Source: Candidatus Allofournierella pullicola (GTDB lineage: Bacteria > Bacillota > Clostridia > Oscillospirales > Ruminococcaceae). Taken from it: a stretch of DNA of 64,000 nucleotides. The first letter of the stretch is position 1. Every line of letters begins with the position of its first letter. The notes below the pieces were generated by a model that did no database searches, was not told where the DNA came from, and saw only the letters and a list, made by a program, of their open reading frames with translations. Both the position numbers and the translations under genes were made by a program. Shown here piece by piece: positions 20,886 through 28,096 of this stretch. The stretch is from the NCBI GenBank assembly GCA_019114225.1, contig DXFW01000034.1:1-64000 (forward strand). Direction: 5' to 3'.

Positions 20886-21506
20886 TCACAAGAATTCGGG
20901 CGGAACGGGCCGGCCGTGGTCGTAGGCCAGGCGGTCCTCCTCGCCGATGGGGCGCACCACACGGCAGGGGCTGCCCACTGCGAGCACGCCCGCCGGGATA
21001 TCCTTGGTGACCAGGCTGCCCGCGCCGATGACGGCGTTCTCCCCAATGGTCACGCCGGGCAGGATGATACTGCCCGCGCCGATCCACGCGCCCGCGCCGA
21101 TGGTGACGGGCTTATTGTACTGCAGCCCCTTGCTGCGCAGCGCCGGGTGCAGAGGGTGGCCCGCCGCCGCGATGGTCACGTTGGGGCCGATCATCACATC
21201 GTCGCCGATGTAGATGTGGGTGTCGTCGGTGAGGGTGAGGTTAAAGTTGGCGTAGACGTTTTTGCCCAGGTGGGTGAAGCACCCCCAGTTGGCGTAGAAG
21301 GGCGCTTCGATGAAGCAGCCCTCCCCCACCTCCGCAAAAATGCGGGGCAGCAGGGCGGCGTGGCCGTCCATGTCCCGGGGGTCCATCTGGTTGTACTGCC
21401 AGATAAGCGCCCTGTATTCCATCTGCAGCCGGAACATTTCCGGCGAGTTGCAGATATACAAATCACCCGTGTGCAACAGCTGCATGTTCTTTTCCAGCTC
21501 GGTCAC
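20886..21506 (-). CDS. Sugar O-acetyltransferase (maltose/galactoside acetyltransferase family)
   Basis: 206 residues. Left-handed beta-helix hexapeptide repeats (IGPNVTI, IGAGAWIGAG, ILPGVTIGENAVIGAG) and the family N-terminal cap with LQMEYRALI and YANFNLTL. The catalytic His lies in AAGHPLHP. It transfers acetyl from acetyl-CoA to sugars. In the racemase-metG-tatD operon; a second member of the family is at 43.3 kb. Confidence 0.9.
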   Translation of the reverse strand: MTELEKNMQLLHTGDLYICNSPEMFRLQMEYRALIWQYNQMDPRDMDGHAALLPRIFAEVGEGCFIEAPFYANWGCFTHLGKNVYANFNLTLTDDTHIYIGDDVMIGPNVTIAAAGHPLHPALRSKGLQYNKPVTIGAGAWIGAGSIILPGVTIGENAVIGAGSLVTKDIPAGVLAVGSPCRVVRPIGEEDRLAYDHGRPVPPEFL

Positions 21507-21527
21507 AGAGAGCGCCTCCTTTCAGGC

Positions 21528-22259
21528 TCAGAAGTCAAAGCCCACAGGGGTCTTGCCGCATGCCTCGATGGTGGCTTTGGCCAGCACCTCGGTGCTGTCG
21601 ATGAAGAAGTCGTCCAGGCCGTAGTCCCGCTTGATGAGGCTAAGTTCGGTGCAGCCCAGCACCGCCTTCTGGCAGCCCTTGGTCTTGAGGCCGTCGGCAA
21701 TGCGGCCGAACAGCTCCAGGTCCACCGGCTTGCCGCTCTTGATCTGGCCGTAGATGATGGTGTTCATCAGGGTGGCCTGGTCGGCCTCGTCGGGCACGGC
21801 GCAGCCAATGCCCTCCGCCGCGCACATGCGCTGGTAGGAGCAGCTGGCCACCGTGCCGCTGGTGGCCAGAATGCCCAGCTTCTGGCAGCCGCCCGCCTTG
21901 GCGGTGCGCACAGTGAGCTGGATCATGTTCAGCACCGGCACCGGCAGGCTGCGCTGCAGCCGGTCGTAGAAATAGTGGGCGGTGTTGCAGGGGATGGCCA
22001 GCACGGTGGCGCCGTAGCGCACCAGCATTTCGGCGTCCCGCTCCATCACCGAGAAGGGATCGTCGTTGCTGGTGCCCAGGATGTAGGCGCTGCGGTCCGG
22101 GGTGGTGGCCCGGCTGCTGATGACGATGTCCAGATGGTCCTGGTCCTTTTCGGCCTTGGTGTGGGCGGTGATCATCTCATAAAAATAAACGGTGCTCATC
22201 GGCCCAATGCCGCCCAGCACCCCCAGCACGGGGTGGGGCGCGGCGGATGTCTGGTTCAT
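21528..22259 (-). CDS. Aspartate/glutamate racemase family protein
   Basis: 243 residues from the ATG at 22257-22259, preceded by AGAGAGG. Both catalytic cysteines are present: IPCNTAHYF near residue 85 and LGCTELSL near 195; N-terminal GGIGPMSTVYF is typical of aspartate racemases (cofactor-independent). It would supply D-aspartate or a related D-amino acid for cell wall cross-bridges. First gene of the operon, behind a 120-nt leader with terminator-like hairpins. Confidence 0.9.
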   Translation of the reverse strand: MNQTSAAPHPVLGVLGGIGPMSTVYFYEMITAHTKAEKDQDHLDIVISSRATTPDRSAYILGTSNDDPFSVMERDAEMLVRYGATVLAIPCNTAHYFYDRLQRSLPVPVLNMIQLTVRTAKAGGCQKLGILATSGTVASCSYQRMCAAEGIGCAVPDEADQATLMNTIIYGQIKSGKPVDLELFGRIADGLKTKGCQKAVLGCTELSLIKRDYGLDDFFIDSTEVLAKATIEACGKTPVGFDF

Positions 22260-22326
22260 GGCGTTGCCTCTCTGACGGTCCTTCGCCCGGCGGCAGAGGC
22301 GCGGGCGGGAATGATTTTTGAAAAAA

Positions 22327-22367
22327 GCGCACAGCGCAAAAACAGCCGCCCGCACCGCAGCGGGCGG
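22327..22367 (-). promoter_or_regulatory. Possible attenuator in the racemase leader
   Basis: Two successive terminator-shaped hairpins on the minus strand between promoter and start codon: CCGCCCGC (22346-22353) with its mirror at 22360-22367 followed by T5 (22338-22342), then GCGC-ACA-GCGC (22327-22337) followed by T6. A later GCCGCC could compete for the 3' arm. Regulation by attenuation is inference. Confidence 0.45.
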
Positions 22368-22387
22368 GCAGGGCGTACACACCTTTA

Positions 22388-22415
22388 ATTATAAGGGCGG
22401 GGGTGTCAAAGTCAA
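22388..22415 (-). promoter_or_regulatory. Racemase-metG-tatD operon promoter
   Basis: Minus strand TTGACT (22410-22415), 16-nt spacer, perfect TATAAT (22388-22393). Confidence 0.7.
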
Positions 22416-22416
22416 G

Positions 22417-22457
22417 AAAAACCCGGCGGGCATGCCCGGGGAGGCATACCCGCCGGG
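22417..22457 (-). terminator. Terminator with no gene in front of it
   Basis: 9-bp stem (22422-22430 with 22449-22457), one C/A mismatch, then a 5-bp inner stem; T5 follows on the minus strand. It ends right where the racemase -35 box starts, so it would insulate that promoter from antisense transcription. Confidence 0.7.
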
Positions 22458-22570
22458 CCCATGCCACGATTTTTAACACGTCGGCTGTTTTTGTGTCACA
22501 TTTGGTTGGTGGAAGCGGCTTTCGGGCCGTGATAAAATGTGTTAAAATCTTTTGCAAAGGCGGGGAACGC

Positions 22571-23653
22571 ATGCGCCGGCATTATCTGGACAATCTCCGC
22601 TGGGCCACCGTTCTGCTGGTGGTTTTCTATCACGTTATCTACATGTACAATGGCGTCATCACCGCCGGGGTGGTGGGGCCCTTCGCCCCGGCACAGCCTC
22701 AGGACGCAGTGCAGTATCTTCTCTACCCCTGGTTCATGGTGCTGCTGTTTGTGGTATCCGGCGTCAGCGCCAGGCTGGAGCTGGAACGGCGCGGCCCAAA
22801 AGCCTTTGCCGCCCGCCGCACCGAAAAACTGCTGGTTCCCTCTACGTTGGGGCTGCTGGTCTTTCAGTGGATACTGGGTTACTTCAACATGGCTCTGGCC
22901 GGGGCCTTCGACGCCCTGCCGGCGCTGCCTGCCCCGGTGCTTTGGCTCATCATGGCGGTGTCCGGCTGCGGTGTTTTGTGGTTTGCCCAAATGCTTTGGA
23001 TCTTTTCCATGGCGCTGGCGTTGCTGCGCCGGTTTGAAACAGGCCGTCTCTACCGGCTCTGCGGGCGGCTGGGGCCCCTTTCCCTGGTGGCGCTGGGTCT
23101 GCCCCTTTGGGCCGCGGCGCAGGTGCTGAACACGCCCTATGTCGTCATCTACCGCTTTGGGATCTACTCCTTCGCCTTTTTGCTGGGATATTTCGTCTTT
23201 GCCCACGAATCCGTGGTGGCGCGCCTTGCCGCCCATCCTCTGCCCTTCTGTGCCGCGGCGGCGGCGCTGGGCGCAGCCTACACGCTGCGCTGGTATGGGC
23301 AGAACTATGCCGCTCCCCCGGCGGTGAACTGTCCGCTGGCCATCGCCTTTGCCTGGGCGGCAGTGCTGGCGGCCTTTGCTTGTATGAAGCGCTGGGGCGA
23401 CAGGACCGGCCCGCTGCCCGCCTGGCTGGGCAAGCGCAGCTTCGGACTGTATGTTCTGCATTATCTGCCGCTGGCCGCCGCGGCCTGGGGGATGGACCGC
23501 TTTTTGTGTCTGCCGGCCCCGGTGTGCTATCTGCTGGCAGCAGCGGCTGCCTTCGGCGGCGGGTACGGTTTAAACGCCCTTATCTCCAAAGCGCCGGTGC
23601 TGCGCTGGTGCGTTTTGGGCAAGAGAAAGGAGAAAGACCATGTTTCGGGATAA
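22571..23653 (+). CDS. Acyltransferase-3 family membrane protein
   Basis: 360 residues from the ATG at 22571 (family start MRRHYLDNLRW; the reading frame is open further upstream without support). About ten membrane segments; N-terminal YLDNLRW...VVFYHVIYMY with the catalytic His is the Acyltransferase_3 (OafA/YrhL) signature. Such proteins O-acylate surface polysaccharides or other envelope substrates. Overlaps the next gene by 14 nt. Confidence 0.88.
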   Translation: MRRHYLDNLRWATVLLVVFYHVIYMYNGVITAGVVGPFAPAQPQDAVQYLLYPWFMVLLFVVSGVSARLELERRGPKAFAARRTEKLLVPSTLGLLVFQWILGYFNMALAGAFDALPALPAPVLWLIMAVSGCGVLWFAQMLWIFSMALALLRRFETGRLYRLCGRLGPLSLVALGLPLWAAAQVLNTPYVVIYRFGIYSFAFLLGYFVFAHESVVARLAAHPLPFCAAAAALGAAYTLRWYGQNYAAPPAVNCPLAIAFAWAAVLAAFACMKRWGDRTGPLPAWLGKRSFGLYVLHYLPLAAAAWGMDRFLCLPAPVCYLLAAAAAFGGGYGLNALISKAPVLRWCVLGKRKEKDHVSG

Positions 23654-24065
23654 TCTCTGCCAGCTGCGAAAATTGAACGGACTTTCTCAGGAGGAATTGG
23701 CGGAAAAGGTAAACGTCTCCCGCCAGACCCTTTCCAAATGGGAAAGCGGCGAATCCATGCCTGATCTGGAGCGGGCCGCCGCACTGGCGGACGTGTTCGG
23801 CGTGACGCTGGACGACCTGGTGAATTACGAATGCACCGTGGAGGGCTTTGGCGTGCCGCCAAGAGGCAAGCACATCTTCGGCGTGGTCACCGTGGGGGAG
23901 AAAGGCCAGATCGTTCTGCCGGCCGCCGCCCGCAAAATTTTCAACATCAGCACCGGCGACCGGCTGCTGGTACTGGGTGATGAGACACAGGGGCTGGCGC
24001 TGATGAGGGAGGAGGCCATTTTCGAGCGGCTGGTCAAGCCCTTTCTGGACGAGGACAACCAGTGA
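23640..24065 (+). CDS. HTH (XRE) - AbrB fusion transcriptional regulator
   Basis: 141 residues. N-terminal XRE helix-turn-helix (LSQEELAEKVNVSRQTLSKW, residues 14-33) followed near residue 80-118 by an AbrB/MazE-like swapped-hairpin segment (GEKGQIVLPAAARK, GDRLLVLGD). Two DNA-binding folds in one chain suggest a dimeric regulator. AGGAGA ribosome site; start lies inside the acyltransferase gene, so it may regulate its own operon. It is convergent with the large RNA below. Confidence 0.88.
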   Translation: MFRDNLCQLRKLNGLSQEELAEKVNVSRQTLSKWESGESMPDLERAAALADVFGVTLDDLVNYECTVEGFGVPPRGKHIFGVVTVGEKGQIVLPAAARKIFNISTGDRLLVLGDETQGLALMREEAIFERLVKPFLDEDNQ

Positions 24066-24091
24066 TCTGGCCGCCAGCTCCCAAAACGCGC

Positions 24092-24124
24092 AAAAAAACC
24101 GGGGCGCCGGACACGGCGCCCCGG
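24092..24124 (-). terminator. Terminator of the large minus-strand RNA
   Basis: Perfect 11-bp stem CCGGGGCGCCG (24099-24109) with 24114-24124, loop GACA, then T7 on the minus strand (24092-24098). No T tract on plus, so it terminates minus transcription only. Confidence 0.93.
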
Positions 24125-25163
24125 GAAACGATTCAGTACATTGGTCTGCCCTCTCATTTCCTGGATTTCAAACGTTCAAACAGAATTTTTTTCATGTTCA
24201 TCGCGCTTTCTATCTGGAAATTCTTTTATGCAGGCTTTGTAGCTTCACATCGCCTGCACATCAGTTTGGAGCAAACGATGTTACCACATTGGGGTATCCC
24301 TCTCTTGGTTTTCGTGCAACGTTTTTTCGAAAGGCGTTTTCTCAGTTTGCCTTGTGGATAAAATCGGGGTCCTGTTTGGGTTCCATTGGATCAAAACTTG
24401 CTGTCAACCGCGCCTTTCGATCTTCTGGTGATTTAAAACAAAACTCGGAACTTGATTTCCCGCCGTTGGCTGTTCCATTCCTCAAAGCATGTTCTCATGC
24501 GGCCCATCGGCCCCATTGAAAACCTTCCTGCTTTGCCTTACCTGGACGCTTCCGGCTCGATCTTGCCATTTCGCGCGCTTGGTATCCGCTTTCGGTCTTC
24601 GTGCTTTTCAAAAGGGGACGTTCCCTTTCATGGCTAGTACATTGGAGTTGAAACCTCCGTGTTTTTGAAGTGTCGTCTTTTTACAGACCCTTCTCACACC
24701 GGTGTGTGTATGAGACATCCGCACTCTCACGGCGGACGTTCAAGGCTATCTATAATCCGACGTGCAGGCCGCTTTTCTTAACAGAAAAAACGCCTGCGGG
24801 TAATGAGTTTTTAAACGGATGGAAGGTTTGGAAGTTCGAATGTTTTTTGCGCTTTTCTAAGCGCGCCGATTCGTTGTTCCAGGCTTCATCTATCTAAAAA
24901 TTCATGCCGGCAGGTCGTGGGCCCTGTACGCTATTTGAACGATCGTGTGTCAGATAAACCGCTCTGTCTGTGGTCTTCTGAAAAAGAAAGCATCTTTTGG
25001 TGTTGTGAGCGATCTGGATCGTCAGCGGCAGGACCCACCCTGCCCAAACTGCTTGGGTTCTTCTTTTACCATGATGGTCCTGCGCTCCTTTCCTTCCCGG
25101 GGGCCACGTTTCTTCGTTTCCTACCCGCCGGTTTCTAGACCTTGGTGTTCTCTCCTTGGTGTG
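24092..25163 (-). ncRNA. Large (~1.07 kb) structured non-coding RNA, class unknown
   Basis: A 1.2-kb gene-free stretch between two convergent units. By eye its GC content is 45-50 percent against well above 60 percent around it. The minus strand has no substantial ORF, starts behind a promoter (TATACA-17-TATAGT) and ends at an 11-bp terminator. Stable hairpins written in plus coordinates: 25027-25044 (GGCAGG/CCTGCC); 24849-24864 (6 bp, AGAA loop in the RNA); 24764-24797 (6 bp, 3x3 internal loop, 6 bp, GUUA loop); 24611-24628; 24487-24500 (AGAA loop) abutting 24501-24512 (GGCC, GAUG loop); 24229-24258 (7 bp, tandem GA/AA internal loop, 3 bp); 24278-24289. Purine-rich unpaired parts on the minus strand support that orientation. 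I could not match it to RNase P, tmRNA, SRP RNA or a group I/II intron; GOLLD, ROOL and OLE cannot be excluded without a covariance search. Confidence 0.8.
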
Positions 25164-25168
25164 TCTAT

Positions 25169-25197
25169 ACTATATCATACCCCAAATGGTTTGTATA
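25169..25197 (-). promoter_or_regulatory. Promoter of the large ncRNA
   Basis: Minus strand TATACA (25192-25197), 17-nt spacer, TATAGT (25169-25174); start expected near 25162. The first nucleotides contain a tandem 9-nt repeat ACACCAAGG. Confidence 0.65.
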
Positions 25198-25245
25198 TTG
25201 GCATGGTGCATAGACTTATGGTGCAAGATTTGTTCGATTGTTGCC

Positions 25246-25274
25246 TTGAAACCCTTGGAAATTTGTGCTATGAT
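25246..25274 (+). promoter_or_regulatory. Orphan plus-strand promoter
   Basis: TTGAAA (25246-25251), 17-nt spacer, TATGAT (25269-25274). Only a terminator hairpin lies downstream, so the product would be a ~50-nt RNA. Confidence 0.5.
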
Positions 25275-25290
25275 GTAAATGTTGGAGTGT

Positions 25291-25331
25291 ATAAAACGCC
25301 GCCTGCTTTCGGATGAGCAGGCGGCGCTTTT
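25291..25331. terminator. Bidirectional terminator
   Basis: 10-bp stem CGCCGCCTGC (25297-25306) with 25317-25326, 10-nt loop; TTTTAT on minus ends the 25334 membrane gene, CTTTTT on plus would end a transcript from the 25246 promoter. Confidence 0.88.
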
Positions 25332-25333
25332 TG

Positions 25334-26200
25334 TTATTCCGATACGGTCTCTTTTGCGCGGCGGCGGCCGATCAGCAGGGTCAGCCGCCCCAGCAGAAGG
25401 CCGGCAAAGACCACCAGCGGCACCCGCAGGCCGCCCTTGGCGGCGGAGGCCGCGATCGCGCCCAGCTTGCCGAACGGGCCGAACAGATGGATGGTCAGCC
25501 CGCTGTGCCCCATCAGGAACAGCAGAACGGCCAGCGCCCCGTCCAGCGCCGCGCGCCACCAGGGATAAACGGCGGGCAGGCGTGCGCTCCGCCCCGCGAT
25601 AACGCCCATGAGCAGCGGCAGCAGAGGGGTGAGCAAAAACACCGCCAGATAGGCCCCGTCAACCATAAATATCAGCCGGTCGGCGTTGCTGTTGCTCAGC
25701 CAAAGCAGCCACATCAAAACGGCGACAAGAAGATAGGGCACAAGGCTTTTCAGCGCCTTCGCGGCGCCCTCCTTCTGTTCAGGCGCAGCCTCCCCGCCGC
25801 GGCGGCGGCCGATCAGCAGGGTCAGCCGCCCCAGCAGAAGGCCGCTGAACAGCATAAACGGCGCCCGCATGCCCCCTTCAAAGAGGGTTTCGGTGAACAA
25901 CACCAGCCTGCCGAGGCCGAAGATCCTGAGGGTCAGCGGTCCGTATCCCAGCAAAAGCAGCAGGACGGCCAGCGCCCCGTCCAACACCGCCCGCCACCAG
26001 GGATAAAAGCCGGGCAGACCCATGCACCGCCCCGCGACGGCGCCCATGAGCAGAAACAGAAGCGGGGCGAGGTAGAACAACGCCATCCACAGGTCCATGT
26101 TCACAAAGGGCAAACGGTCGGCGTTGCTGTTGCACAGCCACAGCAGCCACATCATGGCCGCGATGAGCAGATAGGGCACAAGGCTTTTCAGCACTTTCAT
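25334..26200 (-). CDS. Internally duplicated membrane protein of unknown function
   Basis: 288 residues made of two similar halves (about 1-143 and 148-288), each with four predicted membrane segments and the same landmarks in order: LKSLVPYLL, LWLxNSNADRL, GR...YPWWRA, LDGALAVLL and LLGRLTLLIGRRR. The neighbouring gene encodes one copy of the same unit. Both are 24 nt apart and probably co-transcribed. No family recognised. The large ncRNA gene lies directly downstream in the same orientation after a terminator, so a functional link is possible but unproven. Confidence 0.8.
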   Translation of the reverse strand: MKVLKSLVPYLLIAAMMWLLWLCNSNADRLPFVNMDLWMALFYLAPLLFLLMGAVAGRCMGLPGFYPWWRAVLDGALAVLLLLLGYGPLTLRIFGLGRLVLFTETLFEGGMRAPFMLFSGLLLGRLTLLIGRRRGGEAAPEQKEGAAKALKSLVPYLLVAVLMWLLWLSNSNADRLIFMVDGAYLAVFLLTPLLPLLMGVIAGRSARLPAVYPWWRAALDGALAVLLFLMGHSGLTIHLFGPFGKLGAIAASAAKGGLRVPLVVFAGLLLGRLTLLIGRRRAKETVSE

Positions 26201-26224
26201 GGTTCCTTCCCCCGTTCCTTCCCT

Positions 26225-26650
26225 TTATTTCGTTGTATCCGCCCCGCCGCGGCGGCCGATCAGAAGGGTCAGCCGCCCCAGCAGAATTCCGGCGAACAGG
26301 GCGCAGACATTCTCCAGTCCAGCCTGGCCGGCGAGGGCGGTGAGCCGCCACAGCACATCCGACCAGCCAAACAGGGTCATGGTCATCGCGCTGTTCCCCG
26401 CCAGGAACAGAACGAGGATCAGCACCCCGTCCAATATCACCCGCCAACGGGGCCATGGGCCGGACAGGCGCATGGCCCGTCCCACCACAAAGCCCGTCAG
26501 CGTGACCAAAAGCGGAGCCAGGAACATCCCCAGCCGGCGGAGCTCTATGTTGCTGAACAACAGTTCTTTGGCGTTGGCATTGCAGGCTCCCGCCACCCCC
26601 ATCAGGGCCGCGATGAGCAGATAGGGCGCAAGACTTTTCAGCGCTTTCAT
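26225..26650 (-). CDS. Single-unit paralog of the duplicated membrane protein
   Basis: 141 residues, four predicted membrane segments, the same unit as each half of the next gene (LKSLAPYLL, CNANAKELLF, GPWPRWRVILDG, LLGRLTLLIGRR). Paralogy suggests tandem gene duplication, and the 288-residue neighbour a further fusion. GGAAGGAA precedes the ATG. Function unknown. Confidence 0.78.
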   Translation of the reverse strand: MKALKSLAPYLLIAALMGVAGACNANAKELLFSNIELRRLGMFLAPLLVTLTGFVVGRAMRLSGPWPRWRVILDGVLILVLFLAGNSAMTMTLFGWSDVLWRLTALAGQAGLENVCALFAGILLGRLTLLIGRRGGADTTK

Positions 26651-26741
26651 GGTTCCTTCCTCCGTTTCCCCCGGCGTGCCGGATACTTCACACCTTAACT
26701 ATATCAGATACGCCGGTGTTTGCACACCCCTTCGACACAAG

Positions 26742-26775
26742 AAGAAGGCTCCGCCGCTGCCGGCGAAGCCTTCTT
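26742..26775. terminator. Probable terminator after DUF1934 gene
   Basis: 9-bp stem (26742-26750 with 26067+700, i.e. 26767-26775), one C/A mismatch, 5-bp inner stem and a CTGC loop. The downstream T run on the minus strand is broken (TTCTTCTTG), so termination may be weak. The rest of 26651-26799 shows nothing recognisable. Confidence 0.55.
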
Positions 26776-26799
26776 TATATAATAAGGATATATATGGCC

Positions 26800-27240
26800 T
26801 CAGGTGACAGGCCCGGTGCGCTTGACGCTGATCTTCACCAGGTTGCGGCTGAGGATGGTGTTCTGGTCGGCGTCCAGGGTGTAGCTGAACTCCACCTCGC
26901 CCCCCTCGTCGGTGAGGCGGCTGTGGATCTCGTCCGCCGCCACGCCCAGGGTCATGGCGCCGTAGCCGGTGTCGTAGTGGCACAGGTGGCGGATCCCCTT
27001 TTCCACCACCAGCTGCCCGGCCGCCGGGCCAAAGCGGGTCATGGAGACCTTGCTCTCGTCTTTGGCCACCTTCACGGTGGTGGTGCAGCCCTCGTAGCCG
27101 GTGGTCTCCGACTCCTTATACGTGATGAAAAAGCTGCCGCCCCGGCGCACAAAGCAGCCCCGGGTCATCAGCTGTACCGAATCCGATTCATCGCCCTGTT
27201 CCATGCGCCCGTCGATACGGATCAGAAAATCCTCGTTCAT
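26800..27240 (-). CDS. DUF1934 family protein (YwiB-like)
   Basis: 146 residues, a calycin-like beta-barrel family found next to cell-wall or arginyl-tRNA synthetase genes in Firmicutes. Landmarks: YKESETTG, KVSMTRFG near residue 68, and a C-terminal strand LSRNLVKISVK. No catalytic motif known. 40 nt behind murI and probably in its operon. Confidence 0.85.
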   Translation of the reverse strand: MNEDFLIRIDGRMEQGDESDSVQLMTRGCFVRRGGSFFITYKESETTGYEGCTTTVKVAKDESKVSMTRFGPAAGQLVVEKGIRHLCHYDTGYGAMTLGVAADEIHSRLTDEGGEVEFSYTLDADQNTILSRNLVKISVKRTGPVT

Positions 27241-27280
27241 GGGCTTTTTTCCTCCTTGGGTACGGGGCCGCCGGCCCCGG

Positions 27281-28093
27281 TCAGTAGTTGTCGATGGCCA
27301 CCCGGGTCACGGGGCCGTCATCAGCGCCCACAAACAGCCGGATGAAAGGTTCAAAGCCCACGGGCTCGTCGCTCACATAATACTCCGCGCCGCCCACGCT
27401 GCCCTCGGGGGCCAGCAGACCCAGCTCGGTCAGACGCCGGCGGGCCAGCAGCGCGCCCTCCCGCCCCGCGTCGATGAGGGTCACCTCCGGGCCCATCACC
27501 TTGGCGATGGCCGGGGCGATGAGGGGGTAGTGGGTGCAGCCCAGGATGAGGGTGTCCACCCCTTCCTGGCGCAGCGGCGTGAGATACTGCTCCGCGATGG
27601 CGGCAGTGATGGGGTCGTCCGGGGCCACATAGCCGTTTTCCACCAGCGGCACGAACATGGGGCAGGCCTTTTTAAAGACCTGGAAGCTCCCGTCCGCGTT
27701 GTGCAGCCGCTGCTCGTAGCTGCCGGTGCGGATGGTGGCGCTGGTGCCGATGACGCCGATCCGCCCGTTTTTGGTGGCCGAAGCGGCGGCGGCGGACGCA
27801 GCGTCCACCACGCCGGCAAAGGGCACGGGCAGGGCGGCGGTGTAGTCGGCGGGCAGAATGCTGCTCACCGTGCCGCAGGCCGCCAGCAGGAACTTGACGT
27901 TTTTCGAGAGCAGGAACGCGATGTCCTGTCTGGCGTACTGAAAGATGGCCGAGGGGCTGCGGGTGCCGTAGGGCACGCGGCCGGTGTCGCCGAAGTAGAC
28001 GATCTTCTCGCCGGGCAAAAGCCGCCGCAGCTGACGCACCGCGGTGAGGCCGCCCGCGCCGGAATCAAAGACGCCGATGGCACGCTCATCCAT
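27281..28093 (-). CDS. murI: Glutamate racemase
   Basis: 270 residues. Makes D-glutamate for peptidoglycan. IGVFDSGAGGLT at the N-terminus, first catalytic Cys in AACGTVSS (Gly replaces the usual Asn, as in several Clostridia) near residue 73, and second Cys in LGCTHYPL near 183. Starts 3 nt after ddl, so translationally coupled to another cell-wall gene. Confidence 0.96.
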   Translation of the reverse strand: MDERAIGVFDSGAGGLTAVRQLRRLLPGEKIVYFGDTGRVPYGTRSPSAIFQYARQDIAFLLSKNVKFLLAACGTVSSILPADYTAALPVPFAGVVDAASAAAASATKNGRIGVIGTSATIRTGSYEQRLHNADGSFQVFKKACPMFVPLVENGYVAPDDPITAAIAEQYLTPLRQEGVDTLILGCTHYPLIAPAIAKVMGPEVTLIDAGREGALLARRRLTELGLLAPEGSVGGAEYYVSDEPVGFEPFIRLFVGADDGPVTRVAIDNY

Positions 28094-28096
28094 GGC

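Noticed and set aside
18824-20900. T-box leader for metG
   Set aside because: Only 49 nt separate it from the upstream gene and no T-box sequence is present.
22403-22570. Upstream extension of the acyltransferase
   Set aside because: The extension reads through a terminator hairpin and lacks family similarity; the ATG at 22571 matches the family start.
24092-25163. Group II or group I intron, RNase P RNA, tmRNA
   Set aside because: No domain V-like GAGC...GUUC hairpin, no intron core segments, none of the conserved RNase P or tmRNA stretches that I can recall, and no split gene at either side.
24062-25316. Several 60-120 residue plus-strand frames in the low-GC island
   Set aside because: No ribosome sites at their starts, odd composition, mutually overlapping, and antisense to a unit with promoter, hairpins and terminator.
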